Shown: piece by piece, positions 45,223 to 59,625 of the stretch | Layout: every line of letters begins with the position of its first letter | Position numbering within the stretch: position 1 is the first letter of the stretch | Assembly (NCBI RefSeq): GCF_030295995.1 | Contig: NZ_AP027365.1 | Span: 3,008,066 to 3,072,065, forward strand | Length of the DNA stretch: 64,000 bases | Direction: 5' to 3' | From: Thalassotalea hakodatensis | Lineage (GTDB): Bacteria; Pseudomonadota; Gammaproteobacteria; Enterobacterales; Alteromonadaceae | Position numbers and translations under genes: made by a program | Notes under the pieces: generated by a model | Databases searched by the model: none | What the model was told of the DNA's origin: nothing | The model's input: the letters and a program-made list of their open reading frames with translations, nothing else

Positions 45223-47787
45223 ATGACCACAAACCCAAGCCTTGATTCACACACACCCATGATGCGTCAGTATCTGACAATAAAAGCTGAATTTCCGAAC
45301 ATTTTGGTTTTTTATCGTATGGGGGATTTTTACGAATTATTTTTTGATGATGCGAAAAAAGCCGCAGATTTACTTGATATATCCTTAACAGCTCGTGGTA
45401 AAGCTGGCGGCAATGCAATTCCAATGGCCGGTGTGCCCTACCATGCCGTAGAAAATTATTTAGCTAAACTCGTTAAACTTGGTGAATCTGTCGCTATATG
45501 TGAACAAGTAGGTGATCCCGCAACCAGTAAAGGCCCTGTAGAAAGAAAAGTTGTTCGCATTGTGACACCTGGAACTATTAGCGATGAAGCTTTATTGTCT
45601 GATCGCCAAGACAATTTACTCGTTTGTATTTTTCAACATAAAGAACACTTTGGCCTAGCATACTTAGATATGACCAGCGGGCGTTTTGTCATCTGTGAAC
45701 CCCAATCTAACGAGCAACTGCAAGCTGAATTACAACGATTATCGCCTGCAGAGCTGTTATATCCGGAGTCTTTCGAGCATGAAGCTTTGATCCGAAGCTT
45801 TAAAGGAATAAGAAGACGCCCTGACTGGGAATTTGACCATCAAACATCCGTGGCATTATTGAACAAGCAATTTAACACTAAAGAATTAAAAGGCTTCGGA
45901 GTAGAAGCGTTTCCATTAGGCATAGCAGCCGCAGGTTGTTTGTTACAGTATGTGAAAGACACTCAGCGAACTGCTTTGCCGCATATACGTGCTATCAAAG
46001 CAGAATCGGCACAACAAGGTGTTATTTTAGATGCAGCCACACGCCGAAATTTAGAATTAACCCAGAATTTACAAGGTGGACAAGAAAATACTTTATCTTC
46101 AGTATTAGATGGCACAACCACCCCAATGGGTTCTAGATTACTAAAGCGTTGGTTGCATTTTCCGTTGCGCGATTTGCCTACGTTACAAGCGAGGCAGCAT
46201 GCTACTTCAACATTAATTGAGCATGAATCATATGTAGACATTCAAGATTTATTAAAAAAAATGGGCGATGTTGAGCGAATTGTTGCCCGAATTGCATTAA
46301 GAACAGCTAGACCTCGTGACTTTGCAAGGCTCAAAAATGCATTACATATATTGCCAATGCTACAACCATTTACAGCTAATACCAAAAGTGAACTACTCAC
46401 AACAGTTGCTAAAAATACGCAACCAATAAGTCACCTCAGCGATTTATTAACCACGGCTATCGTTGAGAACCCGCCTGTGTTAATAAGAGATGGTGGGGTA
46501 ATCGCGCCTGGCTACAATCAAGAGCTAGATACCTTAAGGGATCTTAGCCAAGGGGCGAGTGAGTTTTTAGCCCAGCTAGAGCAAAGAGAGAAAGAGAAAA
46601 CTGGCATTCAATCATTAAAAGTTGGTTACAATAAAGTACATGGCTTTTATATTGAAATTAGCCGCGCAAGCTCGAATGAAGTTCCGCCGGAGTATATTCG
46701 TAGACAAACATTAAAAAATAACGAGCGCTTTATCACCGAAGAATTGAAATCTCATGAAGAAAAAGTATTAAGTGCGCAAAGTAAGTTTTTAGCCTTAGAA
46801 AAAAAATTATATGAAGCGCTATTTGATCTCATACTGCCAAACATCGATTCTTTACAGTCTCTTGCTGACTCCTTAGCGACTTTGGATGTAATCGCTAACT
46901 TTGCTGAACGAGCAGAAACGTTACAATACTCACAACCAATATTACATGATGGCTCAGGCATACATATTGATAATGGCCGTCATCCCGTAGTCGAACAAAT
47001 GACAGCAGATCCTTTCATTGCAAACCCTGTAGCACTGTCAGACAGCCGTAAAATGCTGATAATTACCGGCCCTAACATGGGCGGTAAATCAACTTATATG
47101 CGCCAAACTGCATTAATCGTTTTACTTGCTCATGTGGGTTGTTTTGTACCGGCAGATGCCGCTAAAATCAGCTTAGTTGATCGTATTTTTACCCGAATTG
47201 GTGCTTCTGATGATTTAGCAAGTGGTCGTTCTACCTTTATGGTTGAAATGACGGAAACGGCCAATATTCTGCATAATGCAAGCCAAAATAGTTTGGTATT
47301 ACTCGATGAAATTGGTAGAGGTACTAGTACTTACGATGGTCTTTCACTCGCCTGGGCGTGTGCAGAAATGCTTGCTTTACGCACTAAAGCTTATACATTA
47401 TTTGCCAGTCATTATTTTGAACTAACCTTACTCGCCGAACAAGTTCCAACCTTAGCCAATGTACATTTAGACGCTAAAGAGCACGATGACAACATTATTT
47501 TTATGCATGCCGTTCAAGAAGGTGCAGCAAGCAAAAGTTTTGGTTTACAAGTTGCTCAACTTGCTGGTGTGCCACATAGCGTGATCCAACGTGCAAAGCA
47601 AAAACTTAAAGAGTTAGAGACACAACAGCCAAGTGTTAACATTGACTTAAAAGCCCCTTACGAACAGTTACCACTCGTTGATATTGAGCACCCTGTTGTG
47701 AACACCTTAGAAAACACAGATATAGATAACTTAACACCAAAGCAGGCTTTAGATTTATTGTATGATTTAAAGCAAAAATTAGATTAA
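45223..47787 (+). CDS. mutS: DNA mismatch repair protein MutS
   Basis: Mismatch-recognising ATPase, 854 residues. The mismatch-reading Phe-x-Glu motif is in [16 protein letters not shown] near residue 33; the C-terminal ATPase has Walker [31 protein letters not shown] and [11 protein letters not shown], with the helix-turn-helix and short beta-clamp region after it. In many gammaproteobacteria mutS lies near recA; here the provirus and the PEP-CTERM gene lie between them. Confidence 0.98.
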   Translation: MTTNPSLDSHTPMMRQYLTIKAEFPNILVFYRMGDFYELFFDDAKKAADLLDISLTARGKAGGNAIPMAGVPYHAVENYLAKLVKLGESVAICEQVGDPATSKGPVERKVVRIVTPGTISDEALLSDRQDNLLVCIFQHKEHFGLAYLDMTSGRFVICEPQSNEQLQAELQRLSPAELLYPESFEHEALIRSFKGIRRRPDWEFDHQTSVALLNKQFNTKELKGFGVEAFPLGIAAAGCLLQYVKDTQRTALPHIRAIKAESAQQGVILDAATRRNLELTQNLQGGQENTLSSVLDGTTTPMGSRLLKRWLHFPLRDLPTLQARQHATSTLIEHESYVDIQDLLKKMGDVERIVARIALRTARPRDFARLKNALHILPMLQPFTANTKSELLTTVAKNTQPISHLSDLLTTAIVENPPVLIRDGGVIAPGYNQELDTLRDLSQGASEFLAQLEQREKEKTGIQSLKVGYNKVHGFYIEISRASSNEVPPEYIRRQTLKNNERFITEELKSHEEKVLSAQSKFLALEKKLYEALFDLILPNIDSLQSLADSLATLDVIANFAERAETLQYSQPILHDGSGIHIDNGRHPVVEQMTADPFIANPVALSDSRKMLIITGPNMGGKSTYMRQTALIVLLAHVGCFVPADAAKISLVDRIFTRIGASDDLASGRSTFMVEMTETANILHNASQNSLVLLDEIGRGTSTYDGLSLAWACAEMLALRTKAYTLFASHYFELTLLAEQVPTLANVHLDAKEHDDNIIFMHAVQEGAASKSFGLQVAQLAGVPHSVIQRAKQKLKELETQQPSVNIDLKAPYEQLPLVDIEHPVVNTLENTDIDNLTPKQALDLLYDLKQKLD

Positions 47788-47943
47788 AAGTAGATTAAAA
47801 GGGTCAGGTACATTAAAAATGTAAGCGATCAAACATGAGTATATTTTTAATACATCGCCTTTTTAAAAGTAATCACCTAGGGCCTGTTGATCTTTCGAGA
47901 TTAAATTTTGTTCGAACCCAAAGTGCAACGTTTATTAACAAGC
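47788..47943. other. Intergenic stretch with possible mobile-element remnants
   Basis: Contains GGGTCAGGTACATTAAAAA followed by a weak inverted copy (ATTTTTAATACAT), reminiscent of REP or IS200-like ends, and then GGGCCTGTTGATCTTTCGAG, which looks like an IS or MITE terminus. No transposase gene is present. Based on memory of similar intergenic pieces; low certainty. Confidence 0.3.
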
Positions 47944-47972
47944 AAAAAAAACCAGCCAATTGGCTGGTTTAT
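47944..47972 (-). terminator. Terminator after rpoS
   Basis: ACCAGCC-AATT-GGCTGGT followed on the minus strand by a long T-run. Confidence 0.85.
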
Positions 47973-47992
47973 CTAATTTGGCTTAATCCTTA

Positions 47993-48925
47993 TTACGCTT
48001 GAAACAAAGCTTCAATTGATAAGTCTTGGCCGCTTAAAATATCGCGTAAACGTTTTAATGCTTCAACTTGAATTTGACGTACTCGTTCGCGAGTTAATCC
48101 AATTTCAACACCAACATCTTCTAAGGTTGCAGCTTCGTAGCCTAATAATCCAAAACGACGTGCGAGTACTTCTCGTTGTTTTGAATTTAACTCATTCAGC
48201 CAATGCACAATATTATTTTTAATATCATCTGTTTGTAAGTTGTTTTCCGGACCATTTGATTTTTCATCGGGTATAACATCTAACAATACTTTGTCTGACT
48301 CAGCGCCAAATGGGGTATCTACTGAGGCAATACGCTCATTCAAACGGAGCATTTTCGATACATCGGCAACCGGTACATCTAAAGCATGAGCAATATCTTC
48401 TGCGGTTGGTTCGTGATCGAGCTTTTGCACCAACTCACGGGCAGTTCTTAAATAGATATTAAGTTCTTTGACTACATGAATAGGTAAGCGAATAGTACGC
48501 GTTTGATTCATGATCGCTCGTTCAATTGTTTGACGTATCCACCACGTTGCATAGGTTGAAAATCTAAAGCCGCGTTCAGGATCAAACTTTTCAACAGCAC
48601 GAATTAAGCCTAAATTCCCTTCTTCAATGAGATCTAATAGTGGTAAGCCACGATTGTTATAACGACGTGCAATTTTTACGACAAGACGCAGATTACTTTC
48701 AATCATACGTTTTCTTGAGGGCTCGTCACCTTTAAGGGCTAAACGAGAAAAATAAACTTCTTCCTCAGCAGTTAACAAGGGTGAAAAGCCAATTTCACCA
48801 AGATACAACTGTGTGGCATCTAAATTTGAAGGTACATCATCCTGTACTTTGTCTAATACTTCCTGTTCTGCTGCATTAACAGCGTTTTCGACAGTTTCAC
48901 TTTTTAATTCTTTTTTTTTGCTCAT
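47993..48925 (-). CDS. rpoS: RNA polymerase sigma factor RpoS
   Basis: Stationary-phase and general-stress sigma factor, 310 residues from [10 protein letters not shown]. Region 1.2 [20 protein letters not shown], region 2 [18 protein letters not shown] and region 4 [20 protein letters not shown] are intact. I use the ATG at 48925, nine bases after GGGAG; the frame itself extends to 48949. Directly downstream of nlpD as in E. coli, where the main rpoS promoter lies within nlpD. Confidence 0.97.
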   Translation of the reverse strand: MSKKKELKSETVENAVNAAEQEVLDKVQDDVPSNLDATQLYLGEIGFSPLLTAEEEVYFSRLALKGDEPSRKRMIESNLRLVVKIARRYNNRGLPLLDLIEEGNLGLIRAVEKFDPERGFRFSTYATWWIRQTIERAIMNQTRTIRLPIHVVKELNIYLRTARELVQKLDHEPTAEDIAHALDVPVADVSKMLRLNERIASVDTPFGAESDKVLLDVIPDEKSNGPENNLQTDDIKNNIVHWLNELNSKQREVLARRFGLLGYEAATLEDVGVEIGLTRERVRQIQVEALKRLRDILSGQDLSIEALFQA

Positions 48926-49002
48926 GCTATAATCTCCCATCATTCGCAAAGCTGAATTACTTATAAAATACTCACGTCATCTCCAAATTATTATTTTAGT
49001 TT

Positions 49003-49824
49003 TTATCTTCTCGGCAAATACTTTAATGGATTTACTGGCTTACCACGGAAGCGAACTTCAAAATGAAGCATGACTCTTTCCGCGCCACTATCACCCATTT
49101 TCGCAATAACTTGACCTGCTTTAACAGTTTGCTGCTCCTTGACCAATATTTGATTGTTGTGAGCATAAGCGCTTAAGTAGTCATCATTATGTTTGACGAT
49201 AACCAACTGGCCATATCCTCGCAACACATCACCGGCATATACTACCTTGCCATCAGCTGCTGCCTTCACAGAATCATTACGATTACCTGCGATGTCTATT
49301 CCTTTATTACCTTGTTTTCTCGTAGAAAACTTATTGATGAGCTTTCCACTTGCGGGCCATTTCCACGTTCTTATTTTTTGCGAAAATGTTCCTTGATTGT
49401 CAGATGGCTTTTTGTATGTTTTTTGCCCTCTTACATTTTTACCATACGCCTGCTTTTTATTTGATGCAACAGGTTTTTTTACAACTTTCTGCTGTTGTTT
49501 CTGTGTCGTTTTACTTGAAGGTTTATTTTTACTCGCCTTCACGGATTTTTTAGCTAAAAATATTTTTTGTCCAGGAAATATTTTAAACGGAGGAGAAATA
49601 TCATTGTATGAAGCGAGTGTTCTAACATCTAAACCAGCACGCCAAGAAATAGAATATAACGTTTCTCCTTTCTTAACGATATATTCAGTGCCTGATAGGC
49701 TATTCCGCACTTGTTTACTTAATGGTACTTTAGCTTTCGCTTCTATTACGGGTGCCGGTGTTTGTCTTGATGAACAAGCAAATAAGGTCATTAACAGTAA
49801 GCAAACAACAATTCGATTAAGCAC
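49003..49824 (-). CDS. nlpD: NlpD-like lipoprotein with LysM and M23 domains
   Basis: Activator of periplasmic amidases in cell separation. Lipoprotein signal (LLLMTLFACSS), LysM domain (YIVKKGETLYSISWRAGLD, residues about 50-92), a Lys/Gln-rich linker, then an M23 domain (residues 155-270). The M23 metal site is degenerate: NKFSTRKQGNKGIDI and HFEVRFRGKPVNP lack a full HxH set, as expected for a non-catalytic activator. Confidence 0.93.
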   Translation of the reverse strand: MLNRIVVCLLLMTLFACSSRQTPAPVIEAKAKVPLSKQVRNSLSGTEYIVKKGETLYSISWRAGLDVRTLASYNDISPPFKIFPGQKIFLAKKSVKASKNKPSSKTTQKQQQKVVKKPVASNKKQAYGKNVRGQKTYKKPSDNQGTFSQKIRTWKWPASGKLINKFSTRKQGNKGIDIAGNRNDSVKAAADGKVVYAGDVLRGYGQLVIVKHNDDYLSAYAHNNQILVKEQQTVKAGQVIAKMGDSGAERVMLHFEVRFRGKPVNPLKYLPRR

Positions 49825-49854
49825 AAATCCCTCTTTAAAGTGAACTAAACGTTA

Positions 49855-50433
49855 TTAACGAAGCGCGAAATAGGCGATAGCAATTAAGGCTACCAACAGC
49901 CAGCCAAGAATATCAACCCATTTCCTGAGTTTTTGTTCTACTTGCTCACCGCCAGCATATATAAGGCCTGCAACTAAAAAGAAACGCAAACCTCTGCCAA
50001 TCGCTGAAACGAATAAAAACGGCAAAAATGCCATTTGTAAAAAACCAGCACTCACGGTAAAAACTTTGTATGGAACAGGAGAAAAACCGGCAATGAATAC
50101 TACCCATACCCCCCACTCTTTAAACCAAAATACCGCTTGATCAAACGTTTCTTGCTTACCCCACTCAATGATTAAAGGTTGAATCCACGGCTCAAACATA
50201 AAATAGCCAAGCGCATAACCCGCAACGCCGCCCATCACAGACGCCACAGTTGTTAAAGAAGCATAAAACCAAGCTTTACGCCTTTTTGCAACAACCATTG
50301 GCGCTAATAGCACATCTGGCGGTATAGGAAAAAATACAGATTCTGCAAACGTTAGTACGGCGAGAATGACTGGCGCAAATTTGTGCTTAGCCCATTTTAT
50401 TGTCCAATCATAGAGCGCGGTAAATATTTTCAT
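49855..50433 (-). CDS. YqaA-family inner-membrane protein (SNARE-associated/DedA-like)
   Basis: A 192-residue polytopic protein with about four membrane segments and the signature [20 protein letters not shown] near the N-terminus, plus [16 protein letters not shown]. Relatives act in lipid flipping or membrane homeostasis; the substrate here is unknown. Its ATG overlaps the pcm stop codon, so it belongs to the surE-pcm operon. Confidence 0.85.
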   Translation of the reverse strand: MKIFTALYDWTIKWAKHKFAPVILAVLTFAESVFFPIPPDVLLAPMVVAKRRKAWFYASLTTVASVMGGVAGYALGYFMFEPWIQPLIIEWGKQETFDQAVFWFKEWGVWVVFIAGFSPVPYKVFTVSAGFLQMAFLPFLFVSAIGRGLRFFLVAGLIYAGGEQVEQKLRKWVDILGWLLVALIAIAYFALR

Positions 50434-51092
50434 TGTACCGCTCCTGGTACTAATGGAACGAAACGAACGGCTTCCACATGTTGTTCATTAAATTCATTAC
50501 CTTGTCGCTTTATAATTTTTAGTATTTGTGTTTGTTCACCCACAGGTATAACTAAACGTCCGCCATCTGCTAGTTGCTCTAATAATGCTTGCGGTACTTC
50601 TGTTGGCGCAGCTGTAACAATGATAGCTTGAAAGGGTGCTTTGCTTTTCCAACCCTTCCAACCATCTCCATGCTTCATGGAAATGTTGTGAAAATCGATA
50701 GACTGTAATTTTCTTTTCGCTTGAAATTGCAAAGACTTAATACGCTCAACAGAATAAACATGTGGCGTTAATTGCGCTAAAATTGATGTTTGGTAACCTG
50801 ATCCTGTGCCTATTTCTAAGATACTGTCAGGAGTGCCGTCAGCTAGAAGTAGTTCTGACATTTTTGCGACAATATATGGTTGAGAAATAGTTTGCCCTTG
50901 GCCTATCGGCAGCGCGGTATTGTCATATGCTTTATGTGCTAATATTTCTGGTATAAATATATGTCTAGGGCTACGAGCAATTGCTTGTAGCACTTGTGGA
51001 TTTTTTATCCCCTCGGATTGTAACTTCTGCGCCAGCAACTCACCACTACGCGTGGATTTTCCACCCACTCGATGTCTTACTCTGACATTCAT
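50430..51092 (-). CDS. pcm: Protein-L-isoaspartate O-methyltransferase
   Basis: Repairs isoaspartate damage in proteins using SAM. 220 residues with the SAM-binding motif [17 protein letters not shown], the family signature [16 protein letters not shown] and the C-terminal motif GGRLVIPVG. It starts five bases after the surE stop codon, the conserved surE-pcm pair. Confidence 0.96.
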   Translation of the reverse strand: MNVRVRHRVGGKSTRSGELLAQKLQSEGIKNPQVLQAIARSPRHIFIPEILAHKAYDNTALPIGQGQTISQPYIVAKMSELLLADGTPDSILEIGTGSGYQTSILAQLTPHVYSVERIKSLQFQAKRKLQSIDFHNISMKHGDGWKGWKSKAPFQAIIVTAAPTEVPQALLEQLADGGRLVIPVGEQTQILKIIKRQGNEFNEQHVEAVRFVPLVPGAVQ

Positions 51093-51096
51093 TTTA

Positions 51097-51855
51097 TTAT
51101 TCTCTTAATTGAAATTCATTAATCCATTCAGTCATAATTGACATACTTTTATAAGCTGTCATATCAACTGTTAACGGTGTTACCGATGCAAATCCTTTAC
51201 TGACCGCATTAAAATCTGTACCTTCTCCGGCATCAAGTTCTGCACCTAATGCTCCGTACCAATAAATGTCGCGTTGCCAAGGGTCTTTACTCACTTTCAT
51301 AGTTTCAGCTTTGTGACGATGACCTAAACGTGTGACTTTAATACCTTTAACTTCTGTTAACGGGACATCTGGTACATTTAAATTAATAATTTGATCAGCA
51401 GGTAGTGGATGTTGTCTCAACCGCTGTATAAACTTTGCGGCAACAACAGCGGCTGTCTCAAAATGTTTTTCGTCTTTGCCTGCTAGTGATACTGCTACAG
51501 CTGGCATACCCATATGCCGCCCTTCGGTGGCTGCTGCAACCGTACCAGAATAAAGCGTATCATCACCTAAGTTAGCCCCATGATTAATGCCGGCTACAAC
51601 TAAATCAGGTGCAGGGTCCATCAGTTGACTGATCCCTAAATGCACTGAATCGGTAGGTGTACCGTTAACAGAATAAAAACCATTATCCAGTTTTTGCGCT
51701 CTTAACGGATTAATTAAGGTAAGTGAGTTACTCGCACCACTACAGTTGCGATCAGGAGCAACAACAGTGACTTCTGCAATCTTTTTTAACTCTTGATATA
51801 ACGCCTTAATGCCTTGAGCATTAACACCGTCATCATTGCTTAATAATATTCTCAT
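51097..51855 (-). CDS. surE: 5'/3'-nucleotidase SurE
   Basis: Metal-dependent survival protein that dephosphorylates nucleoside monophosphates. 252 residues: N-terminal [19 protein letters not shown] with the metal-binding Asp pair, then [14 protein letters not shown] and [21 protein letters not shown]. Twelve bases after truD. Confidence 0.96.
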   Translation of the reverse strand: MRILLSNDDGVNAQGIKALYQELKKIAEVTVVAPDRNCSGASNSLTLINPLRAQKLDNGFYSVNGTPTDSVHLGISQLMDPAPDLVVAGINHGANLGDDTLYSGTVAAATEGRHMGMPAVAVSLAGKDEKHFETAAVVAAKFIQRLRQHPLPADQIINLNVPDVPLTEVKGIKVTRLGHRHKAETMKVSKDPWQRDIYWYGALGAELDAGEGTDFNAVSKGFASVTPLTVDMTAYKSMSIMTEWINEFQLRE

Positions 51856-51866
51856 TATTTACTACT

Positions 51867-52910
51867 CTATCTAACGGTTAAATCTTGGTAACACAAAAGT
51901 TCACGTAATACTGAAGTAGCAAAGCATCCTGCATCAAGCGAAAAAGTAAGTACTGCGTGTTTTTTCTCAGTGTCCACTTGAATATGGCAATCACGTGGCA
52001 TTAACCTGATTCGTCGACGCTCTTGTTTTAAGCCATGCTTTATTAAGCCATGGCATAAATCTTCATGTAACGCCGCTATTTTTTGTTCCTGTGCTGCTAT
52101 TGTTGCAACACTAAATAATTCACCCTTTCCCCACATTGCCGCAGTTAGGTCAACATCACCTTGAGCTAAACGTTGCTTAAGATCGGGGGTAACTTCATCA
52201 ACCTTAAACACTGATTGTGTGCCCGACAACATTAACGCATCACCAACTTGTAGGTGATCGAACTGCTCATGTTCTATACGCGATGAAACAAGGTGATTAA
52301 AAATAAATGAACGTGCAGCTGATAAATATATCCCCCGCATTTTTTTATTTTTCACTTTCTTTCCAGAGAACAGTTCACGCGCTTTATTGACGTTTTCACC
52401 GTCAATGCCAAAGCGTTGCTCACCAAAATAATTTGGCACACCAAAATGATTTATCGCCTGCCAACGCTGCTGCAACTTAACAATATCGCTGATATTTCTC
52501 AACGTTATTTCAAAATGATTACCACTCAGTGCCCCTATACGTAGCTTTTTATTATGACGCTGAAACGATAATATCTCTACGCCATTAATCACCAATTCAT
52601 CAAGGTTGTCTATTGCTTTACCAGGTAGGTGTACACCAAACCATTGCTCAGTCACTGCAAATCGATCTTTTAATCCAGCATAAGTGACTAAGCTTTCCTT
52701 AACGTTAAAGAAGCTCGCAAGCTGTTTGGCAACAAACGTGGTATTGAGCCCTGTTTTTCTAAGATGAATAAGTAAATGCTCGCCTTCACCTGAGGGTAAA
52801 AAAGGTAATGTTTCGAAAACTTTAAAGTCTTCACGCTGTGTACGTAAATCACCTGTTATTTCTGGTTTGCCAAAAAGGTATCGCCATTGGCTCATCAAAT
52901 TATTGCTCAT
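51867..52910 (-). CDS. truD: tRNA pseudouridine synthase D
   Basis: Makes pseudouridine-13 in tRNA. 347 residues with [31 protein letters not shown] carrying the catalytic Asp, and [10 protein letters not shown] start at ATG 52910, which overlaps the last 11 bases of ispF; a longer frame runs backwards into ispF and is spurious. Confidence 0.95.
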   Translation of the reverse strand: MSNNLMSQWRYLFGKPEITGDLRTQREDFKVFETLPFLPSGEGEHLLIHLRKTGLNTTFVAKQLASFFNVKESLVTYAGLKDRFAVTEQWFGVHLPGKAIDNLDELVINGVEILSFQRHNKKLRIGALSGNHFEITLRNISDIVKLQQRWQAINHFGVPNYFGEQRFGIDGENVNKARELFSGKKVKNKKMRGIYLSAARSFIFNHLVSSRIEHEQFDHLQVGDALMLSGTQSVFKVDEVTPDLKQRLAQGDVDLTAAMWGKGELFSVATIAAQEQKIAALHEDLCHGLIKHGLKQERRRIRLMPRDCHIQVDTEKKHAVLTFSLDAGCFATSVLRELLCYQDLTVR

Positions 52911-53379
52911 TAGACACCAATAACACGACAGCATGAACAGCAATACCATGTTCTTCTCCAACAAAACCAAGTTTCTCGGTCGTGGTTGCCTTGACATTAA
53001 CTTGATTGATAGCACAGTTCATATCAATGGATAGAATTTCGCGCATATCGGTTAAGTGAGGCGCCATTTTCGGTGCTTGCGCTACAATTGTGATATCTGC
53101 ATTACCTAATTTAAAGCCATGCTCATTCATTAAGCCTACTACGTGACGTAATAAAATTCTGCTATCAATGTTTTCATATTGATTGTCAGTGTCTGGAAAG
53201 TGGTTACCAATATCAGCTAAGCACAACGCACCTAATATCGCATCACAAAGGGCATGTATAGCAACATCTCCATCAGAATGAGCAAGAAAGCCCTGATGAT
53301 AAGGAATTTTCACCCCAGCCATCACAATAGGCCCTTTACCACCAAATTTGTGTACATCAAAGCCATGTCCTATTCGCAT
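52900..53379 (-). CDS. ispF: 2-C-methyl-D-erythritol 2,4-cyclodiphosphate synthase
   Basis: MEP isoprenoid pathway. 159 residues beginning [14 protein letters not shown] (zinc Asp-x-His), with [20 protein letters not shown] and [14 protein letters not shown]. It overlaps ispD by ten bases, so the two are coupled. Confidence 0.97.
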   Translation of the reverse strand: MRIGHGFDVHKFGGKGPIVMAGVKIPYHQGFLAHSDGDVAIHALCDAILGALCLADIGNHFPDTDNQYENIDSRILLRHVVGLMNEHGFKLGNADITIVAQAPKMAPHLTDMREILSIDMNCAINQVNVKATTTEKLGFVGEEHGIAVHAVVLLVSNEQ

Positions 53380-54089
53380 GAGTAGTCCTGTTGTTTTAAT
53401 AAAATAAATTCTGCCATTGCTAGGTCATCCGGTTGAGTAATTTTAATATTATCCGCTCTTCCTTGTACTAATAAACTCGATTCGCCGGCCAGTTCAATCG
53501 CTGATGCTTCGTCTGTGACGGTTTCACCGTCGATGAGCGCTTGTTCAATGGCATTTTTTAATAACTTTGCAGGATACATTTGCGGCGTTAATGCATGCCA
53601 TAAATGTTCGCGTGCTACCGTTTTTTTAACGAAAGCGGTTTTGTCTTCAACATAGCTTCTTTTCATCGTGTCTCTAACAGGTATTGCTAATAGCCCACCC
53701 GTTTGCTGTAAAAGACATTGTTCAATCAGCAGATCAATGTCTTGATGTGTGATACAAGGTCTAGCAGCGTCATGTACAATAACCCAGTCAACGGTTTGAT
53801 CTTCAATGGCACATAGCCCATTCAGTACAGAATCAACTCGCTCTTTGCCACCATTAGCAACTCTTACTTTTGGGTGTTCTGCTAATCGTGTTGAAGCAAA
53901 GTATTGATCGGACTTACTCACCGAGATAACAATTGATATGATACTAGGATGGCTAGCAAGCTTGTCTACGGTATGTTGTAAAATGGTCTTATTAGCTATC
54001 GATAAATACTGCTTAGGACAATTAGTTTGCATGCGCTTACCAACACCAGCTGCAGGAATCACAGCAACAATTTTAGGAATTTTAGGCAT
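53370..54089 (-). CDS. ispD: 2-C-methyl-D-erythritol 4-phosphate cytidylyltransferase
   Basis: MEP pathway nucleotidyltransferase, 239 residues. CTP-binding loop [20 protein letters not shown], then [12 protein letters not shown] and a C-terminal [19 protein letters not shown]. Follows ftsB by eight bases. Confidence 0.97.
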   Translation of the reverse strand: MPKIPKIVAVIPAAGVGKRMQTNCPKQYLSIANKTILQHTVDKLASHPSIISIVISVSKSDQYFASTRLAEHPKVRVANGGKERVDSVLNGLCAIEDQTVDWVIVHDAARPCITHQDIDLLIEQCLLQQTGGLLAIPVRDTMKRSYVEDKTAFVKKTVAREHLWHALTPQMYPAKLLKNAIEQALIDGETVTDEASAIELAGESSLLVQGRADNIKITQPDDLAMAEFILLKQQDYSCE

Positions 54090-54097
54090 TCTAACTG

Positions 54098-54388
54098 CTA
54101 GCCTTTATTGGGTTTGTTAGTAATAATGCGAAAAAACGTTTCATCTTGCTTTATCATGCCTAGTTCGTTTCGTGCACGTTCTTCTATGGCTTCAACACCC
54201 GACTTTAAATCATCGGTATCAGCATAAAGCAGTTTATTACGCTTTCTTAATTTATCATTATCAGCTTGTTGTCTGGCAATTTCATCTTCTAGAGCAAGGT
54301 AATCAGGCACACTGTTTTTACCGAGCCAAAGTCGATATTGCAGCATAATTAAAAATATAAGCAAAATGCCTGAGATAAAACGCATCAA
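54098..54388 (-). CDS. ftsB: Cell division protein FtsB
   Basis: Bitopic divisome protein, 96 residues: one membrane helix (FISGILLIFLIMLQYRLWLG), a coiled coil (LEDEIARQQADNDKLRKRNK) and the conserved EERARNELGMIKQDETFFRI end. First gene of the ftsB-ispD-ispF-truD-surE-pcm-yqaA run on this strand. Confidence 0.95.
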   Translation of the reverse strand: MMRFISGILLIFLIMLQYRLWLGKNSVPDYLALEDEIARQQADNDKLRKRNKLLYADTDDLKSGVEAIEERARNELGMIKQDETFFRIITNKPNKG

Positions 54389-54460
54389 TTGAAAACAACC
54401 TTTAAAAAGATAGCATTATTATAAATGCGATTAACCTGCTGTAAACATGCAAGCACGAAT

Positions 54461-55078
54461 TCAAGGCTTAATTGTTAGGGTTTGCTTGAAATTACGCCAA
54501 TTTATTGCACATGACAGTAACAATTCTCTTAATGTTGGCATTGTTGGTATTGTCTTTTGATCATTTAACCAAGTATGCCCTGTACAGGCAGCTGTCATCA
54601 CTTTTTTATTGGGTTTTAATAATTTTATCGGTTGAGACTGTGGTCCATCAAGTGTAAACCAACCAAAGGTATTGGTTCGAAACCTTTGGTTTTCCATATC
54701 GATACGATCAATTGAATCAAGCATTATACGAGACTTATCAGCCACAGGAACCACTAAACCATGCGTTAAGGGCGCAGATAAATACCATTGATTAACTTCA
54801 TCAGTCTCTTGCCCTGCAAGAGGGGGGTGGATAGATTGTTTTGCAGACCAACTGGCATTTTGAATATCTAACGTAAGCGGTGTTTTCGTTTGTAGCATAC
54901 TCGATGCAGTACGCTTTACATAATAAGAGAGGCTTTTTAAGCGTCCTTGAATCGCGCTTGCTGAGTCTAACTGCATTCTAGATAGCGAAGTAATTTCTCG
55001 CTCATATAAGGCACAGCAAAGCTCAGCAAAGTCTGCTGACTGTGATTCATCTTGCCATAAAGATACTTGCTCAGTCAT
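54461..55078 (-). CDS. Conserved hypothetical protein, 205 aa
   Basis: No recognised domain and no signal peptide. An N-terminal helical half (residues 1-75) is followed by a region with FGWFTLDG, KKVMTAACTGHTWLND and LRELLLSCAINWRNFKQTL. It stands alone between ftsB and the divergent MscS gene. I have an impression of similar proteins in other Alteromonadales but cannot confirm. Confidence 0.6.
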   Translation of the reverse strand: MTEQVSLWQDESQSADFAELCCALYEREITSLSRMQLDSASAIQGRLKSLSYYVKRTASSMLQTKTPLTLDIQNASWSAKQSIHPPLAGQETDEVNQWYLSAPLTHGLVVPVADKSRIMLDSIDRIDMENQRFRTNTFGWFTLDGPQSQPIKLLKPNKKVMTAACTGHTWLNDQKTIPTMPTLRELLLSCAINWRNFKQTLTIKP

Positions 55079-55262
55079 AAGCTAAAATTATTACTCTACA
55101 CCCTATTTTGTTCACACTTTAAGCATACTTGATTGTTAGTGAAAGATAAATTGCTACTTTAGCGAATGTCTGTATCTGTTTTTAATCGCTTCACTTTAAA
55201 ATCTCGTTTACACTAGCTTTAAAATTACTTTGCTTTATCTTTTGAAATACAAGGGAATAATC

Positions 55263-56150
55263 ATGCTTTTTCAAGAACCCAGTAATAATTCAGCAGCAAC
55301 GGGGAATGGGCTAGATCCAAGCCAATTACTGCAAAACGAAATTGACTTAATAACCCAAGCTTACCAAGTAACCGTTGAGTTTTTTACCACTTACACCTTT
55401 CAATTAATTGGCGCTGTTATCATTTTTATTATTGGCTATATATTAGCGGGGAAAATTGCTAATGCTGTATTAAAGTTATGTCAAAAACACCAATTAGACA
55501 TCACGCTTAGTCAATTTTTATCAAACACAGCAAAGATGCTGATTGTCATTATGATTGCCATCGTGGCTTTAGCAAAACTTGGCATTAGTGTTACGCCATT
55601 CATTGCTGCTATCGGTGCCATTTCATTGGGTGCAGGTTTAGCACTTCAAGGCTTACTGTCAAACTATGCGGCTGGGTTTAATATTATTTTAATTCGACCA
55701 TTTGTTGTCGGCGACACAATTACGGTGCAAGGGGTAACAGGTGTGGTTAAAGAAGTATTACTTGCTTATACCATTATTGCCGATAAAGATAACGTAAAGA
55801 TTACCATTCCTAATAAGCATATCGTTGGCGAGATATTACACAATTCTAAAGATGATTCTTTATTGGATCTTACTGTTGGGATTGCCTATAAAGAGGATCC
55901 AATATCCACTATCACTTTATTAGAAAATGTCATCGAAAATTTAGATATTTCAGGTGGTACTAAAGCGACTCAAATAGGTATTGAAGCATTTGGCGATAGC
56001 TCAATTGATATTGCTTTACGTATTTGGACACCAACAGAGTATTTATATGAAAACAAGTTCAAAGCGTATAAAGCCATTTATTTAGCGCTACAAGAAGCGA
56101 ATATAGAAATTCCCTTTCCACAACGCGACGTTCATCTTATCCAAAAATAA
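55263..56150 (+). CDS. Small-conductance mechanosensitive channel, MscS family
   Basis: About 295 residues. Three membrane segments: FQLIGAVIIFIIGYILAG, MLIVIMIAIVALAKLGI and the pore-lining helix ATAGAISLGAGLALQGLLSNYAAG-like region near residues 105-130, then the cytoplasmic beta domain (RPFVVGDTITVQGVTGVV) and PFPQRDVHLI end. I start at ATG 55263, after GGGA; an upstream in-frame TTG at 55230 lacks a ribosome site. Confidence 0.9.
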   Translation: MLFQEPSNNSAATGNGLDPSQLLQNEIDLITQAYQVTVEFFTTYTFQLIGAVIIFIIGYILAGKIANAVLKLCQKHQLDITLSQFLSNTAKMLIVIMIAIVALAKLGISVTPFIAAIGAISLGAGLALQGLLSNYAAGFNIILIRPFVVGDTITVQGVTGVVKEVLLAYTIIADKDNVKITIPNKHIVGEILHNSKDDSLLDLTVGIAYKEDPISTITLLENVIENLDISGGTKATQIGIEAFGDSSIDIALRIWTPTEYLYENKFKAYKAIYLALQEANIEIPFPQRDVHLIQK

Positions 56151-56177
56151 AGTTGAACAGATGCTTTTAATAGACCA

Positions 56178-56217
56178 AAAAAAACCACGTTACTGAGCAA
56201 TCAATAACGTGGTTTTT
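56178..56217. terminator. Terminator between the MscS gene and eno
   Basis: AAACCACGTTA pairs with TAACGTGGTTT with flanking A and T runs; serves convergent genes. Confidence 0.8.
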
Positions 56218-56297
56218 AATAAACCTTTAAACCTATGGCTTTTTCTATCATTCAGCCTAAGGGTACATAACCTGAGCTCAGGTTACATAGCAAAAGA

Positions 56298-57611
<1,314 letters not shown>

Positions 57612-57692
57612 TCATTGTTCATGACAGCCTATGAACAAGCTAATTATAAATAATGTACTTACATCGACAAAAGTAAACGTAAGTGTTAAAAA

Positions 57693-57723
57693 AACAAAAC
57701 CGCAGCAAGAGCCACGGTTTTAA
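57693..57723 (-). terminator. Terminator between pyrG and eno
   Basis: AAAACCG/CGGTTTT stem with an inner partial pairing and a T-run on the minus strand; suggests eno is at least partly transcribed on its own. Confidence 0.6.
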
Positions 57724-57728
57724 AAAGA

Positions 57729-59375
<1,647 letters not shown>

Positions 59376-59625
59376 TTACCCAGAATCAGGAAAATTAGAA
59401 AAATTTGCGTTTTTGTGTGTTGAATCAGCAAGAAAGTGCTACGAAATATTGCGCTAATGCCGCCTCAACAAGACGGGAGAGCATTATACGCATTTCGCTG
59501 ATTAACAACAACACAAACTTATCATCAATCTATATAAAATAGTCGATAATTTTAGAAACGAAAACTTGCAGTGATGCTCGAAAACGATATCATCCATATA
59601 TTCTTCCCGTTTGCAGAGCCTCTAT

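Noticed and set aside
52911-53015. Long N-terminal extension of truD
   Set aside because: It overlaps ispF in another frame and does not resemble the TruD start; the ATG at 52910 fits.
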